64,000 bases of DNA. It comes from Acanthornis magna (Eukaryota; Chordata; Aves; Passeriformes; Acanthizidae). Below, in pieces: positions 48,918 through 61,500 of this stretch. The notes beneath the pieces were generated by a model. The model ran no database searches. It was not told where the DNA came from and saw only the letters and a list, made by a program, of their open reading frames with translations. The position numbers were made by a program, and so were the translations under genes. Position 1 is the stretch's first letter, and each line of letters starts with the position of its first letter. The DNA lies in NCBI GenBank assembly GCA_036785705.1, contig JAWUZG010000173.1, positions 4,883,001 to 4,947,000 on the forward strand. The letters are read 5' to 3'.

Positions 48918-49245
48918 GAGCAGTAAAGAATGACTACAAGAAAGATGGAGAGACTGTTTACAAGGATATGTAGTGATCGGGCAAGGAGGAATGGCTTCAA
49001 ACTGAGAGTAACTTTGGATTAGATATTAGGAATAAATTTTTCCCTGTGAGGGTGGTGAGGCCCTGGCACAGGCTGCCCAGAGAAGCTGTGGCTGCCCCTG
49101 GATCCCTGGAAGTGTTCAAGGCCAAAATGATTTGGGTTTGGAGGAACCTGGTTTAATGGAAGGTGTCCCTGTCCATGGCAGGGGGTTGGAGCAAGGTGAT
49201 CTTTAAGGTCCTTGTCAAACCAAATCATTCCATGATTCTGTGATT
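48918..49245 (+). mobile_element. CR1 LINE 3' end, best-preserved copy
   Basis: The clearest retroelement here: 'gagggtggtgaggccctggc', 'caggctgcccagagaagc', 'gatccctggaagtgttcaag', 'catggcagggggttgga', 'gatctttaaggtcc' and the terminal 'ccatgattctgtgattta' in order. The 5' part back to about 48918 matches the end of ORF2 and start of the 3' UTR. It is 5'-truncated. The 69-codon minus-strand frame inside it is not a gene. Confidence 0.93.
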
Positions 49246-49883
49246 TACTGAAAGTACTCTGAGGATTTCCCCAAAGACTATGACATTAATCACTGGTCCT
49301 CATTATTCAGACATATCTCTGAGGTGATGCAGAATGTCTTGTGCATGTCTGAAAATTAGCCATAGCTCTTTTCAGGCTATATGTGACACTTTTGCTCATT
49401 TTTCTGTCTGTGGAAAGAGAGTCAAGTGTTCAGGACTCATGCTCAAAATTCCTGGTTCTTTAGGAAAGTCACAGATCAAATCCCAAGATGAGTAAGTTCT
49501 GACTACAGTGGAATCCCAGAATTTAGGAAACAATATCTAGCAATTTTCTCAAGCAAAAATATTTACAATTATTTAAAGATGACCAACACTTTCACCATCT
49601 CAGCATACATGACATATTAAACCTCAGTGTCCTAATCTCTAAAACAAAACTAATGTTATTTCAATTACAGCTTTAAACTGTCAGTTTACAAACATAATTT
49701 CCTTTTCAAATTAGTGGTCCACTAAGATTATCTACTTCTACTCTCAGTGTTTAAACACATCTACTTTATTGCAAGAGGAAGGAATTCTATGGAGCCCTGA
49801 TTTTGATGATTTTTTTTTTTTTAAAGCAAGAAAATGAGAGCAAGAAACACACTTGCATACTGGCAAGCTACTCAATGCATGTC
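49246..49883. other. Noncoding sequence, nothing recognised
   Basis: AT-rich unique sequence with a short T run near 49810. Confidence 0.5.
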
Positions 49884-50165
49884 GAGAACAAAAAAACACA
49901 AAAAGCAACAAAAAAAAACCCAAAACCCCACCCCCATCAATTAAAAAACCAACAAAAAATTCAACCTCAAACAAGCACACAGACAAAAAAACACCAAACA
50001 GACAAACAAATAAAAACAACAGCAAAGAGCAAACAAAACCCCCAAAATAACTAAAACCAAAACCCAACCAAACACCCCCCCCAAAATACAAAAACCAAAA
50101 ATAAAAACAAACAAAGAAACAAAAAAAAAAAAAAAACAACCAAAACCCCAAACACCAAAGCAAAA
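49884..50165. repeat. Long AC-rich tract, nearly free of G on plus strand
   Basis: About 280 bp made mainly of A and C with sparse T and G, without a fixed period. The reverse strand gives Phe/Gly/Cys/Leu-rich frames up to 174 codons that mimic membrane proteins but reflect only TG-rich composition. Confidence 0.9.
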
Positions 50166-52073
50166 ATACCCCATAACCAATAAGATTATTTGGAGTAACT
50201 CTAGAAAGTTCTTGTAAATACGTTATAGTCTCAAAAAAGACCCTTGGCAGTGCTTTCAGTCCTGTCATTTCAATGTTAGACTGTTTGGAGTGCTGCTTCC
50301 AGTAGAAACATCTTGTTCTGCTGTATTGGGGGAATATCTACTGATTCTGACTCCCAAGGACCCTATTTTTGGCAGTCAAGTTTTTTTTGTAAAAGTGTAC
50401 AAATGCAAAAAATGTGTAACTTTTTACAGGTCCAGAAGGCAATTTATGTTTTGCCAGGCTGATACTTATTACTAAGAAATTAACCTAGTGCCTTAAAGTG
50501 ATTGTACTGAGGAATAATTACATTTTTGAGGCAATATGTGACTCAATAATATTTTCAGTATACACTCACGGCCTATTTTGGCTTTGTGTCTGAGTGAATG
50601 CACCACAAAAATCCAAGCAACCTCCACAATCATGAAGGGAAAAAACCCAAAACCCAACAAACCAATGAAACAAAATTTCATTTTGTCAGGATCTCAATAT
50701 TTAACAAACAGATTCTTTTCCTACATTGTTGCAGACCAAGCATCTACCACATAAACAAATTATGTCTTTCATATTAACAGCCTGTTGAGGAGTCAAGGGT
50801 CCAGATTGCTTAGCCTGAAGATTTATGAGCTTCTGATTGTCCTTCCAGGTAAAAAATCAGATTTTCACTTAGGGTGAGGACCCTTCAAGCACCTTGAATA
50901 AATGAGATAGGCTCTGCTTGTTGCTGTGGTACTTCTCAATGTTAAGACGTCAGCAGGACAAAACTTAATTCAGAAACAACCTCCCCCCTTTCTGCCCCTG
51001 CAGGAGGCTCCAGGGTACAAATAGGTGCCCACGAAGTGAGGGGTCAGTACATCTTCACTCAGAACATCTCTGTCTCTCTAAATGATGAGCATATGACAAG
51101 AAGCCTGCTACGGACATCTTGAAGGCAGACTGAATAACAGACAGAAGGCTAAATTCCCAGTCAATTTAGAAATACAGCAAGAGGGATTGTGGGCACTGAC
51201 AGTGTCCAAGCTCTTCAGTAAAATGTTCCCTACTATAATAATAATTAGTAAATTTCCAGGTATCTGAGGCTATAAACCCATGCTACAGGGAAAGTCAAAC
51301 CCTCACCACACAAATCCACAGCAAATTGACCCACCTGGCAAATTATTCCTGACATAAATCTTAAAATTAGTTTACTTTAGTTGCAACTTATAGTTATGTA
51401 AAGCAGTCATCTGAGAAATTTAAAAAATACTGAAAATTATGATACACTCTTCCTGGAGCCTGTTTCCAATGTATCACAGGAAAACAAGAAACAAACAAAA
51501 AAAAGTTATTAATGAGGGGGCCATGAATGAGAAAATATTTTTAGGCCCTGCTAGGCAAATAACGAGGGTCCTGAAGCTTGGCACTCACAAAATATAAATA
51601 ATGTGGAAAAAAAGTAGAGATCCAGACTCCTCTTAGACACAAGAAATGCCCAGGAACTCACAAGACAGAAATAATTTTGGGAATTATGGGGTTATTTCTT
51701 ATTGGTTTCCATGAAAATAAAAGGTCCTTTGTCTTATGCTGCTACTACTAGTACTATTTTTACTATTATTATGAGGTAAGTAGAAGTCTTAAAAATTTTG
51801 ATCTCCTCTTAGTCATCTTCAATTCTAAACTTTTTAAATTTTCTTCATTATTTTCACCTTAATCTTTCTGTCTTGACACCTACTTGGAGATTTTACTTTA
51901 TGCATCTACTCCATTCCATCCCTCTGAATACACTTCTAGACCCTACTGCACCTGATCCATCTTAAGTCTCTTGATGGAACCCAGAGGCACAAAGAATTGC
52001 TCCAAGTATTCCTGATAAGATCTTATTGGTGCCCAGTACTGTAATATTAAAAATTCAGCCCTTGTATGAAAGA
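50166..52073. other. Noncoding sequence, nothing firm
   Basis: AT-rich. About 50790-51160 is moderately GC-rich and could be an old retroelement, but no landmark identifies it. Confidence 0.45.
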
Positions 52074-52210
52074 AGAAAAACAAACAAAAAAACCCCCAAT
52101 AAACCAGAAAACCAAAAACAAAGCAAAAAAATAAAAAAGAAAACAAACAAAAAACCAAACAAAAACCCAACAAAGAACAGAAAACCCAAACAAACAAACA
52201 AACAAAAAAG
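52074..52210. repeat. AC-rich tract ending in (AAAC)n
   Basis: AAAC/AACA-type low-complexity sequence with a short pure CAAA block at about 52187-52206. Same class as the tracts at 0.7 and 49.9 kb. Confidence 0.9.
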
Positions 52211-54875
52211 TAGAACTATGGCTTTTCATGGCTGCACCCTACAGGTGGTATCTCATGTTTCTGTCAAGATCAACACATATGTAAAGATCTTGCCCATCCT
52301 TGCTCCCCCCACAAACAATAAAATGCCTTTCATTTCCACTTCTTGTCACTAAAGTCTACTGTTTTATAAAAATGTTTCAATTCTCAATATCCACAGAAAA
52401 GTTTCAGATTAAAGTGTGATGACCTTAAAAAAAAAAAAAAAAGGTCATTAACTTTAGTCAAAGTAGTATAACATTAGAGGCAGAATAGTATGAAAAATGC
52501 CATCAATTGAATGTACCCTAACTTTTCAAAATGTATTCTTCCTGGGCTCAATGGCATACCACAAGTGCAAAATATATAGGCAACCAGAGCACTTTTCCTG
52601 TGTTGAGTCCTGAGATGTGTTATTTAGACCCCTCTCTATCATTTAATGGTAATGTGGCAGTCCTTGAGGCACTGTCTGCACCTTCTTAATGCAAGTTTTT
52701 CAGTGCAAAAGTTTATCTGATTTATTATTAAGAATCAGAAACATTGCATATTTCATGCTAGATGAAGACTTTCATGGTGCTGCTGCGTAGAAAGCTGCAC
52801 TAAAACAAAAATAACAACTGGGAACTGTGTCACAACTGAATGCAGAAATTAAGCTGAAATGATAGGACTTATTTTCCATTTGCAGAAAACAAATGAATTG
52901 TTTTCGGACCAAGATAATAAATGGAAAGTCATTATTTCAAATATTTCTAATGAGTAGAATTGAATGGAGATTTTGCCTGAAAAGTGTGACCTGAAAGAAA
53001 AGAGAAAGCAAAAAAATCTCATTTTAAAGTTTGATTCATAACATCATCTCTGGAGGTAGGTAAGGTGCTGGCCTTTTGACTCCAGTCATTACACAAAGGG
53101 GAGAGAGAAAAGCCAACTACTGACTGAGAGCAGGAAATATGATGGCCCTCCTACTGAGTAAGAAAGACTAAGAGGATTGCGAGATCAGACAGCCCCTAGG
53201 AAGCTGCTTTTAGAACTGTCTACACAAAATTAAAAAGGTTAAAAAAAAATGCAGGGAAAAAAAAATAAAACAAACCAATCCTGTTGCTGCCCTGACAAAC
53301 CTTAAAAAGGATGTATATGCTCCATGCAGTCAGCAGTCTTGGGAGCAAATGCTTCTCCTTTAGTAATGGGTCACAGCTGGTTTCAGCAAGGGGCTGAAAG
53401 CTTCAAGTCTGGCATGACTGAGCATTCAGGCAGCTTAAGCAGAGGCATTTGACACTAGTGATGGCAAACTTGGATGGATTAAACGCCTACTTTGAATATA
53501 GCAACAGCAAGGAAAACATCTACAAGAGGGAACATGTAAAATTTGTTTGATGGGTAAAGCATGACATTATGAAAACCTTAATCTAAGCATTGAGGGGAAT
53601 GCAAATTGGAGGAGAGATATAATGTGCAGAAATTAAAACCTTCTGTGACCATCTTGGCCTGAATCTATTTTTCTTAGCACAGAATTTTTTTTTGTAAATC
53701 CACATTAAATTTATAAAAAAGATTTGGTGAAGAGTTAGGATAGCAAAATATTTTCCAAAGAGCAGTTTTAAACTTCAGCAGCAAGAGTTCAATTGGTATT
53801 AATAAGCTTTCGATTGGGACACAGATTCTCATCTTTAAAAGTCTTGTACTCTAGGGAAATTCACAACATGCAGGAGAGCATTATTTTCACTAAATTTCTT
53901 CAAAGACCCTATCTGGGTTTTGCGGAAAGGAAGTGGTGTAAAGAAGTCAGATTTGAATTGCAGCAGAAGATACATTGTGCTATAATGTTTTCAGTAATTT
54001 TTCTTTTTTTTTTTCCTTATTGTTTCAAACACTGTGCAATCACCAACCAAAAAGAAAATTCTTCATGTAACTTTCAGTGTAAAGGTAAGATGATGCGCAA
54101 TACCTGAATTCAGGAATTGACAGAAACGTGACTTCACAAAGACATGGTGTGAAAGTATTATCTTTTTTTTCGTCTAATGTTGCCACAAATTGCTTAATTT
54201 TGACTCCATATGAAGAATAGAAAGCTGTTTGAATTCACCCATAGCTTTCAGACCAAAAGTTACTCCCCTACCACAGAGATGTTCACTGCTTTTGAGATGG
54301 TACAGAATTGGTTTGAAATCTTTATATTGGATATGTAAATTGGCATGCCCACTTCGCAAAGGTGCCTTCCATTAATACATGTTTTGCCATTACTATATAA
54401 TTAATTATTTCCACGTCAGCAGCACACAAAACCTCTAATAGAGACCCCAGGTGAACAAGTCCCCTTGAATTGTGCCTAAAGTTCTCAGATCTGAACAACT
54501 TATCATCAAAAAATAAATCATCACTAAGGTTTCAGAAATTTTCCATTGCAGGAAAGTAGAATGATCATTCCCCATAATTTCTAGAGTCCTTTATGAAACA
54601 TGTGGAAACCTAGATTTATCATTCTCATCTGCTTGCTAATTATAGCAAGAAACAACAATGGACAGGAAGTGATGAATGCTAAATATTAACATTTTCTTTG
54701 TTTGCCACCTAAATTGTTTAACATGACAGATTGTTGCTTACCTTACTTTTAAATCTGATCCCAAATTAGTAAATATCATGGGAAAACAAAGCAAAAGAAA
54801 AAAATAATTAAGCACTAGGATACTTTCCAAAAAACCTTTGCTTGAAGTCACCTTTACCTGAAATAAAAACAAAAA
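52211..54875. other. Noncoding sequence, nothing recognised
   Basis: AT-rich unique sequence with a short A run near 52427-52442. No supported exon. Confidence 0.5.
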
Positions 54876-55056
54876 TCCCTCCCTCCCTCCCTCCCTCCCT
54901 TCCTTCCTTCCTTCCTTCCTTCCTTCCTTCCTTCCTTCCTTCCTTCCTTCCTTCCTTCCTTCCTTCCTTCCTTCCTTCCTTCCTTCCTTCCTTCCTTCCT
55001 TCCTTCCTTCCTTCCTTCCTTCCTTCCTTCCTTCCTTCCTTCCTTCCTTCCTTCCC
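54876..55056. repeat. (CCCT)n then (CCTT)n tetranucleotide satellite
   Basis: About six CCCT units (54876-54900) followed by about 39 CCTT units (54901-55056), uninterrupted. Pure pyrimidine on the plus strand. The Lys/Glu/Gly/Arg frame of the minus strand is an artefact. Confidence 0.98.
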
Positions 55057-55139
55057 TCATTAAATCCCATCCAAATGCAAACCTCTAACTCTTCTGCTCT
55101 CCGGCAGTGACAGGAAACTGAATAAAATTGATGCACTAA

Positions 55140-55560
55140 CAGCTCTAATATGACATTCTAAAAGTGACTTTTTGATTTTCAATTAACCTTGCACAAAGAG
55201 GAAATATTGAAATTCCCCCCTTTGTTCCTGACTGTGTACATTAGCCAGGCTGGTGTTGGTAGGAGTGAACAGGAGGGGCTGGGCTGGGGAGGGGGAAGCT
55301 GGCACCTCATTCAAGCACTCCACTGCTATTTGCACAAAACGAGACAAGACTACCCTGCAATAATTACTCTCTGAAGGGGGAAACAGGTAGGAGAGAGAGT
55401 GCTCTTGTCATTTGTTTGACTTAATTGTATGCTTTTATGAGCCGTCTGGCTGGAAGGATTAAAGTTACTTTTAATAACACTTCTTTTCAAAAGAATTTGA
55501 TTTGAGATTTCCCAGCAGGGCTGCCTACCAAGCAGCAGGACCCTTTTCTTCCCTCCAGAC
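55140..55560. promoter_or_regulatory. Candidate conserved noncoding element
   Basis: Sequence of the style seen in vertebrate developmental enhancers: no repeats, TAATTA at about 55361-55366, TTTTATGAGC near 55434, paired ATTAA/TTAAT words and a G-rich patch (55270-55295). There is no open frame of note. Only cross-species alignment could confirm conservation, so this is pattern-based inference. Confidence 0.3.
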
Positions 55561-58500
55561 CCCCATTCCTTCAGCATTCCCCTGTCCTCCCCCCTCTTCT
55601 ACTGCCTGTGAACACCATCATTGTTCTATTTGTCTAAGAGAAGCCAAGGTGGATAGCATGGCATGAAGTCAAATTTTTATATTCACTTAAATAAAGAAGC
55701 AAATAAATACATCTATGAAAAAATATGTATAAAATAGCCTTCCTTAAGATGTTGGATATAGGGAAAATGAGACATGATTATATAGTCTGGGTTTTCCTTC
55801 AGTTAGTTTAGAGATGTTCATTACGCACCTACAGAACAGACTACAGAACAGGCCAAGAGTATTTCTACAAAACATTTTTAATATTAGAAAAGAAAAAAAT
55901 TACAATTAGTCAATGTGAAATAAATTCTTGTGAAAATATGGAAGAGTCTGGAGAATGATTTCTTACTATCATGGGGAACTCAGAAGTAAATTTTTAAAAT
56001 TCTTTGTTGCGTCCACATACTAATGCACTTCAGTTTAGTTTATATTGCGTCATCAAAGTACACATAAAGTATACAGAAAGAGAAACAAAAGAAGCACAAC
56101 CATGGAATGTGGGAATTAAATTGTCTCTTTTCCTAGCACATGATCCAGGTTCCTCTCTCTGTGAATTATAGGGTTAATATGATATTGACAGTCATTATCC
56201 AGCAAACTGTGAATTTATAGATGAGGGTTGGCCTGTTAACTATTCGTTCCCTCATTGAATGTGCATTTTTAAACTATTATTTAAGAATTTTTCTAGAAGG
56301 CACTACTCTCTTGCATCATAAACTCCTGAAACTTTAACTCAGTCACCTTCTATCAGTATTATTTGTTTGTATTTCTAAAATTTACAGCCAAAATTTTCAT
56401 TTTGCTGATTTTCCTTCTGGCTTAGGAATAACAAGAAAAAATAAAATCAGTTGCACAGGGAATATAATTACTCTTTTGCCCTAAGGATATCCCTTAGGAT
56501 AGTTCAACTTGGTTTGTTTCTTTTTTTTTTTTTCTTTTCAATTTCACTATTTACATAAGCATGTACAAACTTTGTCTATCATTTATACATCTTCTCCTCA
56601 TTATGTTAAATATATGAGCATTCCTTCAATAATACCACCAGAATCAGCTTGTTTGATTTTTCAGCTGTCTGGGAAAGAAGTGTGATTTTTTGCTAATGTT
56701 TTAATGTACCTAATGTCAAACTCCTAGCTTGCCAACATTTCACACCTGACACATTAATGCATTGCAGGTCAATTGCTCTTCTGATTCCATTAAAAGGAAG
56801 AAGATGCCCTTTCATACATGAATGTAAATCATAATATACCTAATTCACTCTCACATCCAAAGTCCAAAGTCCAAACCATTTTTATGTCCACAGCAGCAAC
56901 TAACAAAAAATCTATCTGGCATTCTTCAAACCTGAATCTCCACGGTCATTAGCAAGAACAGCCTTTGGACATACAATCAACACTATCCAATACCTAAGTG
57001 ACTGTGACACCAACATAATGTGTCAAAAATACCTGTGCCTTGTCATGATCACTGGTTAGAAGTTGTTCCCTCTGCATTTTAAGTGAACTCTGTTCCTCAC
57101 CTCACTGGAGAAGTTCACTTGACAATAGTCAATTCCCGTTTTTGACTTGCTACATGATGTATATATTAAGTAGAGAGAAAATAAAAATTGAATTTAACTT
57201 ATTCCATTCTGAATTAAGTGATTTCACATTACTATATTTAAAGGGGCTGATTTGCTAATTTACTTCATGAAAAGCTTAAAAAAATTTAGGGTTAAAGAGA
57301 GGAGTATCAGATTATCCTTATATTGTTCTTTTCTCTCTTGAAAATCTTTAAAGGTAGGAAGTTTGTTTACTTTTCAGATCTCATTGAATGCATTTTTTAT
57401 TTAGAAAAATCTTTTCCTCATGTTTTCATCATTCCTTGTATGCAAAAATTTGAACTCATATCCTGAATGGAACAAATATAATAATTTCCTGCATTTAATT
57501 TTACATTTTAGAACAGAAACTCATTCTTTGAGCAGTGGAGGAGGTTTATTATCCCTGAATTCTTACAGAAACAGTAACTGACTGAATAGCTTCAGGCAAC
57601 TACATAGGGTGGACAGAAGTAGCCTTTAAATTGTCTTGGTAGGAGACAGAGTTACTTCAGGAGGTCATATCACTCAGCACCCAAAGTTTTGATCTCAGAT
57701 AGCAAGATGAATCCTGTACCTAGTCTTCTTTCCTGCAAGCAGGGAAGGTGCGGTTAGAAATTTGCAAAACCTGCACACCAGTATATTTGTACACATTTAG
57801 ATATTTTCCATGGAGCCTTTATTAAGCAAACACAATTATTTGCATCTGTAAGTGTCCTGAATGCATTAACAGTATAGTTCAGATCCTGACTGAACAATGC
57901 TCTCACATGAGCTACCTCAAGGTACGAAATTAAGTAATAAACATAATGATAATCAACAATAGCGAGTAGTTTCTTCCCCCATCTAGGGAATAGATATACT
58001 GTGGTTTTTTTTCTTTTAACTGAGATATAGCTGTTAATACAGTATTGGCTCTTGAAAATATTGCCTGGGTTATCTCCCCAGTTTTGGCTGTATGTGGAAT
58101 TGCAAGGAATTATATAGAAGTGAGTGGATTTAAACTATCAGGCTTAGAAAATATATCTGTGTTTTTCAAATGGAAATATCTGAAAAATAACAACTCATTG
58201 CTAGCCTAACAAAAAACAGAATGTCTTGTGTGAGTGACCTTTTTAAGCTACAAATTATAAAGCAGTTGTAAGATGACTAACAATGAATTATTCTATCAAA
58301 CCATTAGAAAACAACAAACTGCAAAATCTAACTAGCAAAATTAAGAAGTCAAAGAACACTGAAATATGATCGGGTCATGCAAAAACTTTGACCCTCTAAC
58401 TCCCACGTTTTGCAGGCTGTCTGGAGAACATAACACATTTCCCTTTTAGGGTAGTGTTGTGTGATAACTGTTAAAAATACTAACATTTCATATTTCTTTC

Positions 58501-61500
58501 ATCAAAAAAATGAATATTGTTTGATGTTCTTATTTGTGCATTATGAATGATCAAGGAATGAACCAGTCTTCATAGACTTTGTTAATATTTCTACCCTTAA
58601 AAAAAGAAAACTTAAAAAAAAAAAAAAGAGAACAAAAAAAAAAAAAAAAAAAAGAGAAAACAAAAATGAACCCAAAACCCCCCCTTACTATCTTTAGCAA
58701 ACCTCATTATTTTTTAAAACCAGACAGATGCTCTGAAAAGGCAGCAAATACATAAACTGTTTCTTTCTTCTATAACTGCAGTTAAATAGGATGAAAGTTC
58801 TTTGTGTTGCTCTCTCTCTCTAACCCCATGCAGCAGGTCACTACAGTAATGATCTCTCACAGCTGGTTCCCTCATTAAGCTCCTTAGTGATTATATCTTA
58901 CCAGTTCTCTCATGTAAAACCCAGAAGTTAGACACATGATAAAACAACCTCTTGATTCATATTCACATATACATAGAGTTCAAGTATGACACATGTAACT
59001 TTATAGGAGATTTTGGAAGAGTATCAGAAATAAACTCAACTGACAATTTCACCACAAACAAATTCAGGAATCAGGCAGAAATCCACCTTCCCTATTCATA
59101 GCGGAATAGTGAAAGAGATAAGCTGCTTCACTGAGGTTAGTAAATTAGACAGAAGATATTACTACTTTTGATCTTATCCATAACAATAGTTAGGATGTTC
59201 AGACAATTGGGTTGAATAGCACAAAGATCTCCATGCTGAATCATAGCTCTGATTAGTGTTGGAAGTATTTTTCCCTTTTTAGTGAACCTATCAAAATATT
59301 ATTGATTATTCCTGCATGAAAAAGATGTCAATCTCCTTGTTTATAGTTTGTTGTATTAACAGTTGAGCTTTTCTGGGCTTCTGAAGTCTGATAGTATGTT
59401 TTATATAGCAGATGCAGTTGTACACTGTTCAAGAACTGACAGCATTGACAAAACTAATTTCTTTACTGCTGTCTGTTCATGACCAGTTCTGAAGTTTGAG
59501 TGCTTGTTCGGTATGCTTTCTTCTATCTCCTTGAATGAAACATTTTCACTTTTTTTTCCTGTTTTGTTAAAATAGTTTTTGCTTTCCTGAACTGTTTTGT
59601 TCTACAGGAATTAGTCTTCTTTCCTAATTAAGGAAAGAAGAATAAATATGTTACCTTTATGTTGTAAAGAAAGTTTGCTTATATCACATTTCTGTAGAAT
59701 CAAACCATTAAATCCAACCTGCATTAATGAAACCTGTTTTGAATGCTTTAGATGTCTGAATCTGTTTCTTTGAACTCCAGCTCTTGGTGAAATTATATTC
59801 AAATGGCCAATTTTTTTTCTTTTTCCAAGTGAATCCCTTTCTTCTCCAATGTGTCATTAGTCACGGCTGGGCCTATATTCCTTCAAATATCTCACTAATT
59901 TTATTGATTTATTTTGATAATGATTAATCCTAGGTGCAGCTATATGAATAGAGTGTAGCATCAATGAATTTGTCATTCAGAAAAGCGATTAAAGCAATCA
60001 ACTCTCACATTCTTATTCTGTAACACAACGTGTGCACAGCTTTTCCAGCATGTGCTCTACACTCTTTGCATCTCCTAGTCTTGGTCTCAGGCCAATGGTG
60101 TTTCTCTGTCTGAAATGTTTGAGTTGCATCAGTTCAGCCAGTTTCGAGCTATGTATATAAGAAAAAGTACAGTGATGTTTCCTTATGTTCCATTTGGGAT
60201 TTATGTGCTTGGCTAACTCCAAATGGCTGAAACTGGAAACATCAAAGTTAGCAAGCCTATAACACTCATCAAGAAAGGGTAGACAGTAAAGCCTCAAAAG
60301 AAACAAGATTTATGGTTATGAATATTTAAATATGACATATTTACAAATGCATACAGGCCATTTTTCATTCTATTTTTCATGGTACCCTCAGGCTAACACC
60401 ATTTAGTATACTGGGTGTACATCAAGTCCCCTTAGATTTAAATTACCTTAACTGCTCAAAGCTTCACGGGGATAAGCAACCCAAATTTGGAAGTTCTATT
60501 GGGTAAAATAGATTCTCTTACACTTTTTGGGTGCAAATTTGGCTGTCCTAGAAACAAACACATCTTCACTAAAATTCCAATTTAAACTTTTAAGAGATTC
60601 ACAAAATATTATTTTTTTTAATTCTCAAAAAAAGGAGGTGAGCAATAGTTTATCTTGGGTAGATGGCAACCCTAGCAATTAATATTCCTTGAAATGTATT
60701 TGGTGTTGGCTACTCAAATTTAAAATCCCATTTTGACTGCTCTATTACAGTATTGTATTTACAGCAACATATAGAATCACAGTTTTACCTGTAATTGTAA
60801 TTTTGAATGACTGATGTTTTCCGTAAACACATGAAGACACCATTACCTTTCCCTCAGTGTTTAGAAAGTCAAGAAACTTTTAAGGACATTAAGAAGGCCA
60901 ATCAAGAAACTATCTGAGAGATCCACTGATGTTATTTATACACTTAAAAATTAGGCATTTCAAACAAAGCTGTTGTTTGTTTAGGGGGGTTTTTTTGTGT
61001 GTTTTGACTGGGGAGGGAGGTGGGTTTTAGTTTTTTCACTGATAAGGGATTGAAATTATAAACATCAGAAAACACACAGAAGAAACTATAGAAATTACTC
61101 TAATAGGCATGGAACTACTGCAGTGCAGCACATGCCCCTCAACTAGGGGCAATATCTGCAGAATTCTAAGGCATTCCCTTAAATGACTCTTCCACAAGAG
61201 CTGAGTGGTTCCAGGACAGGGCCATTGGCTTAGCCACAGGCAAAGCTGGCAGTTTCCCAAGGCAGCTGATTGCCAATGGGAAAAATGCACTTATGGTATT
61301 ATTCCCTTTTGCTGGCATAATGAAAAGGCAGATCTGCAGTTATTGCCCCAGAGGGAGGGGCTGTGGGAGAAGTTCTTCTGTTTCAGAAGAGAAGGTACTT
61401 TCAGTCAACAGCAGCAATTGTCTGCATTCCAACAGTCAATCATCCCTTTCCAGGGATGAGCTCCCATCCTTCCAAAGGCAAGAGAAACAGCAGTACTACC

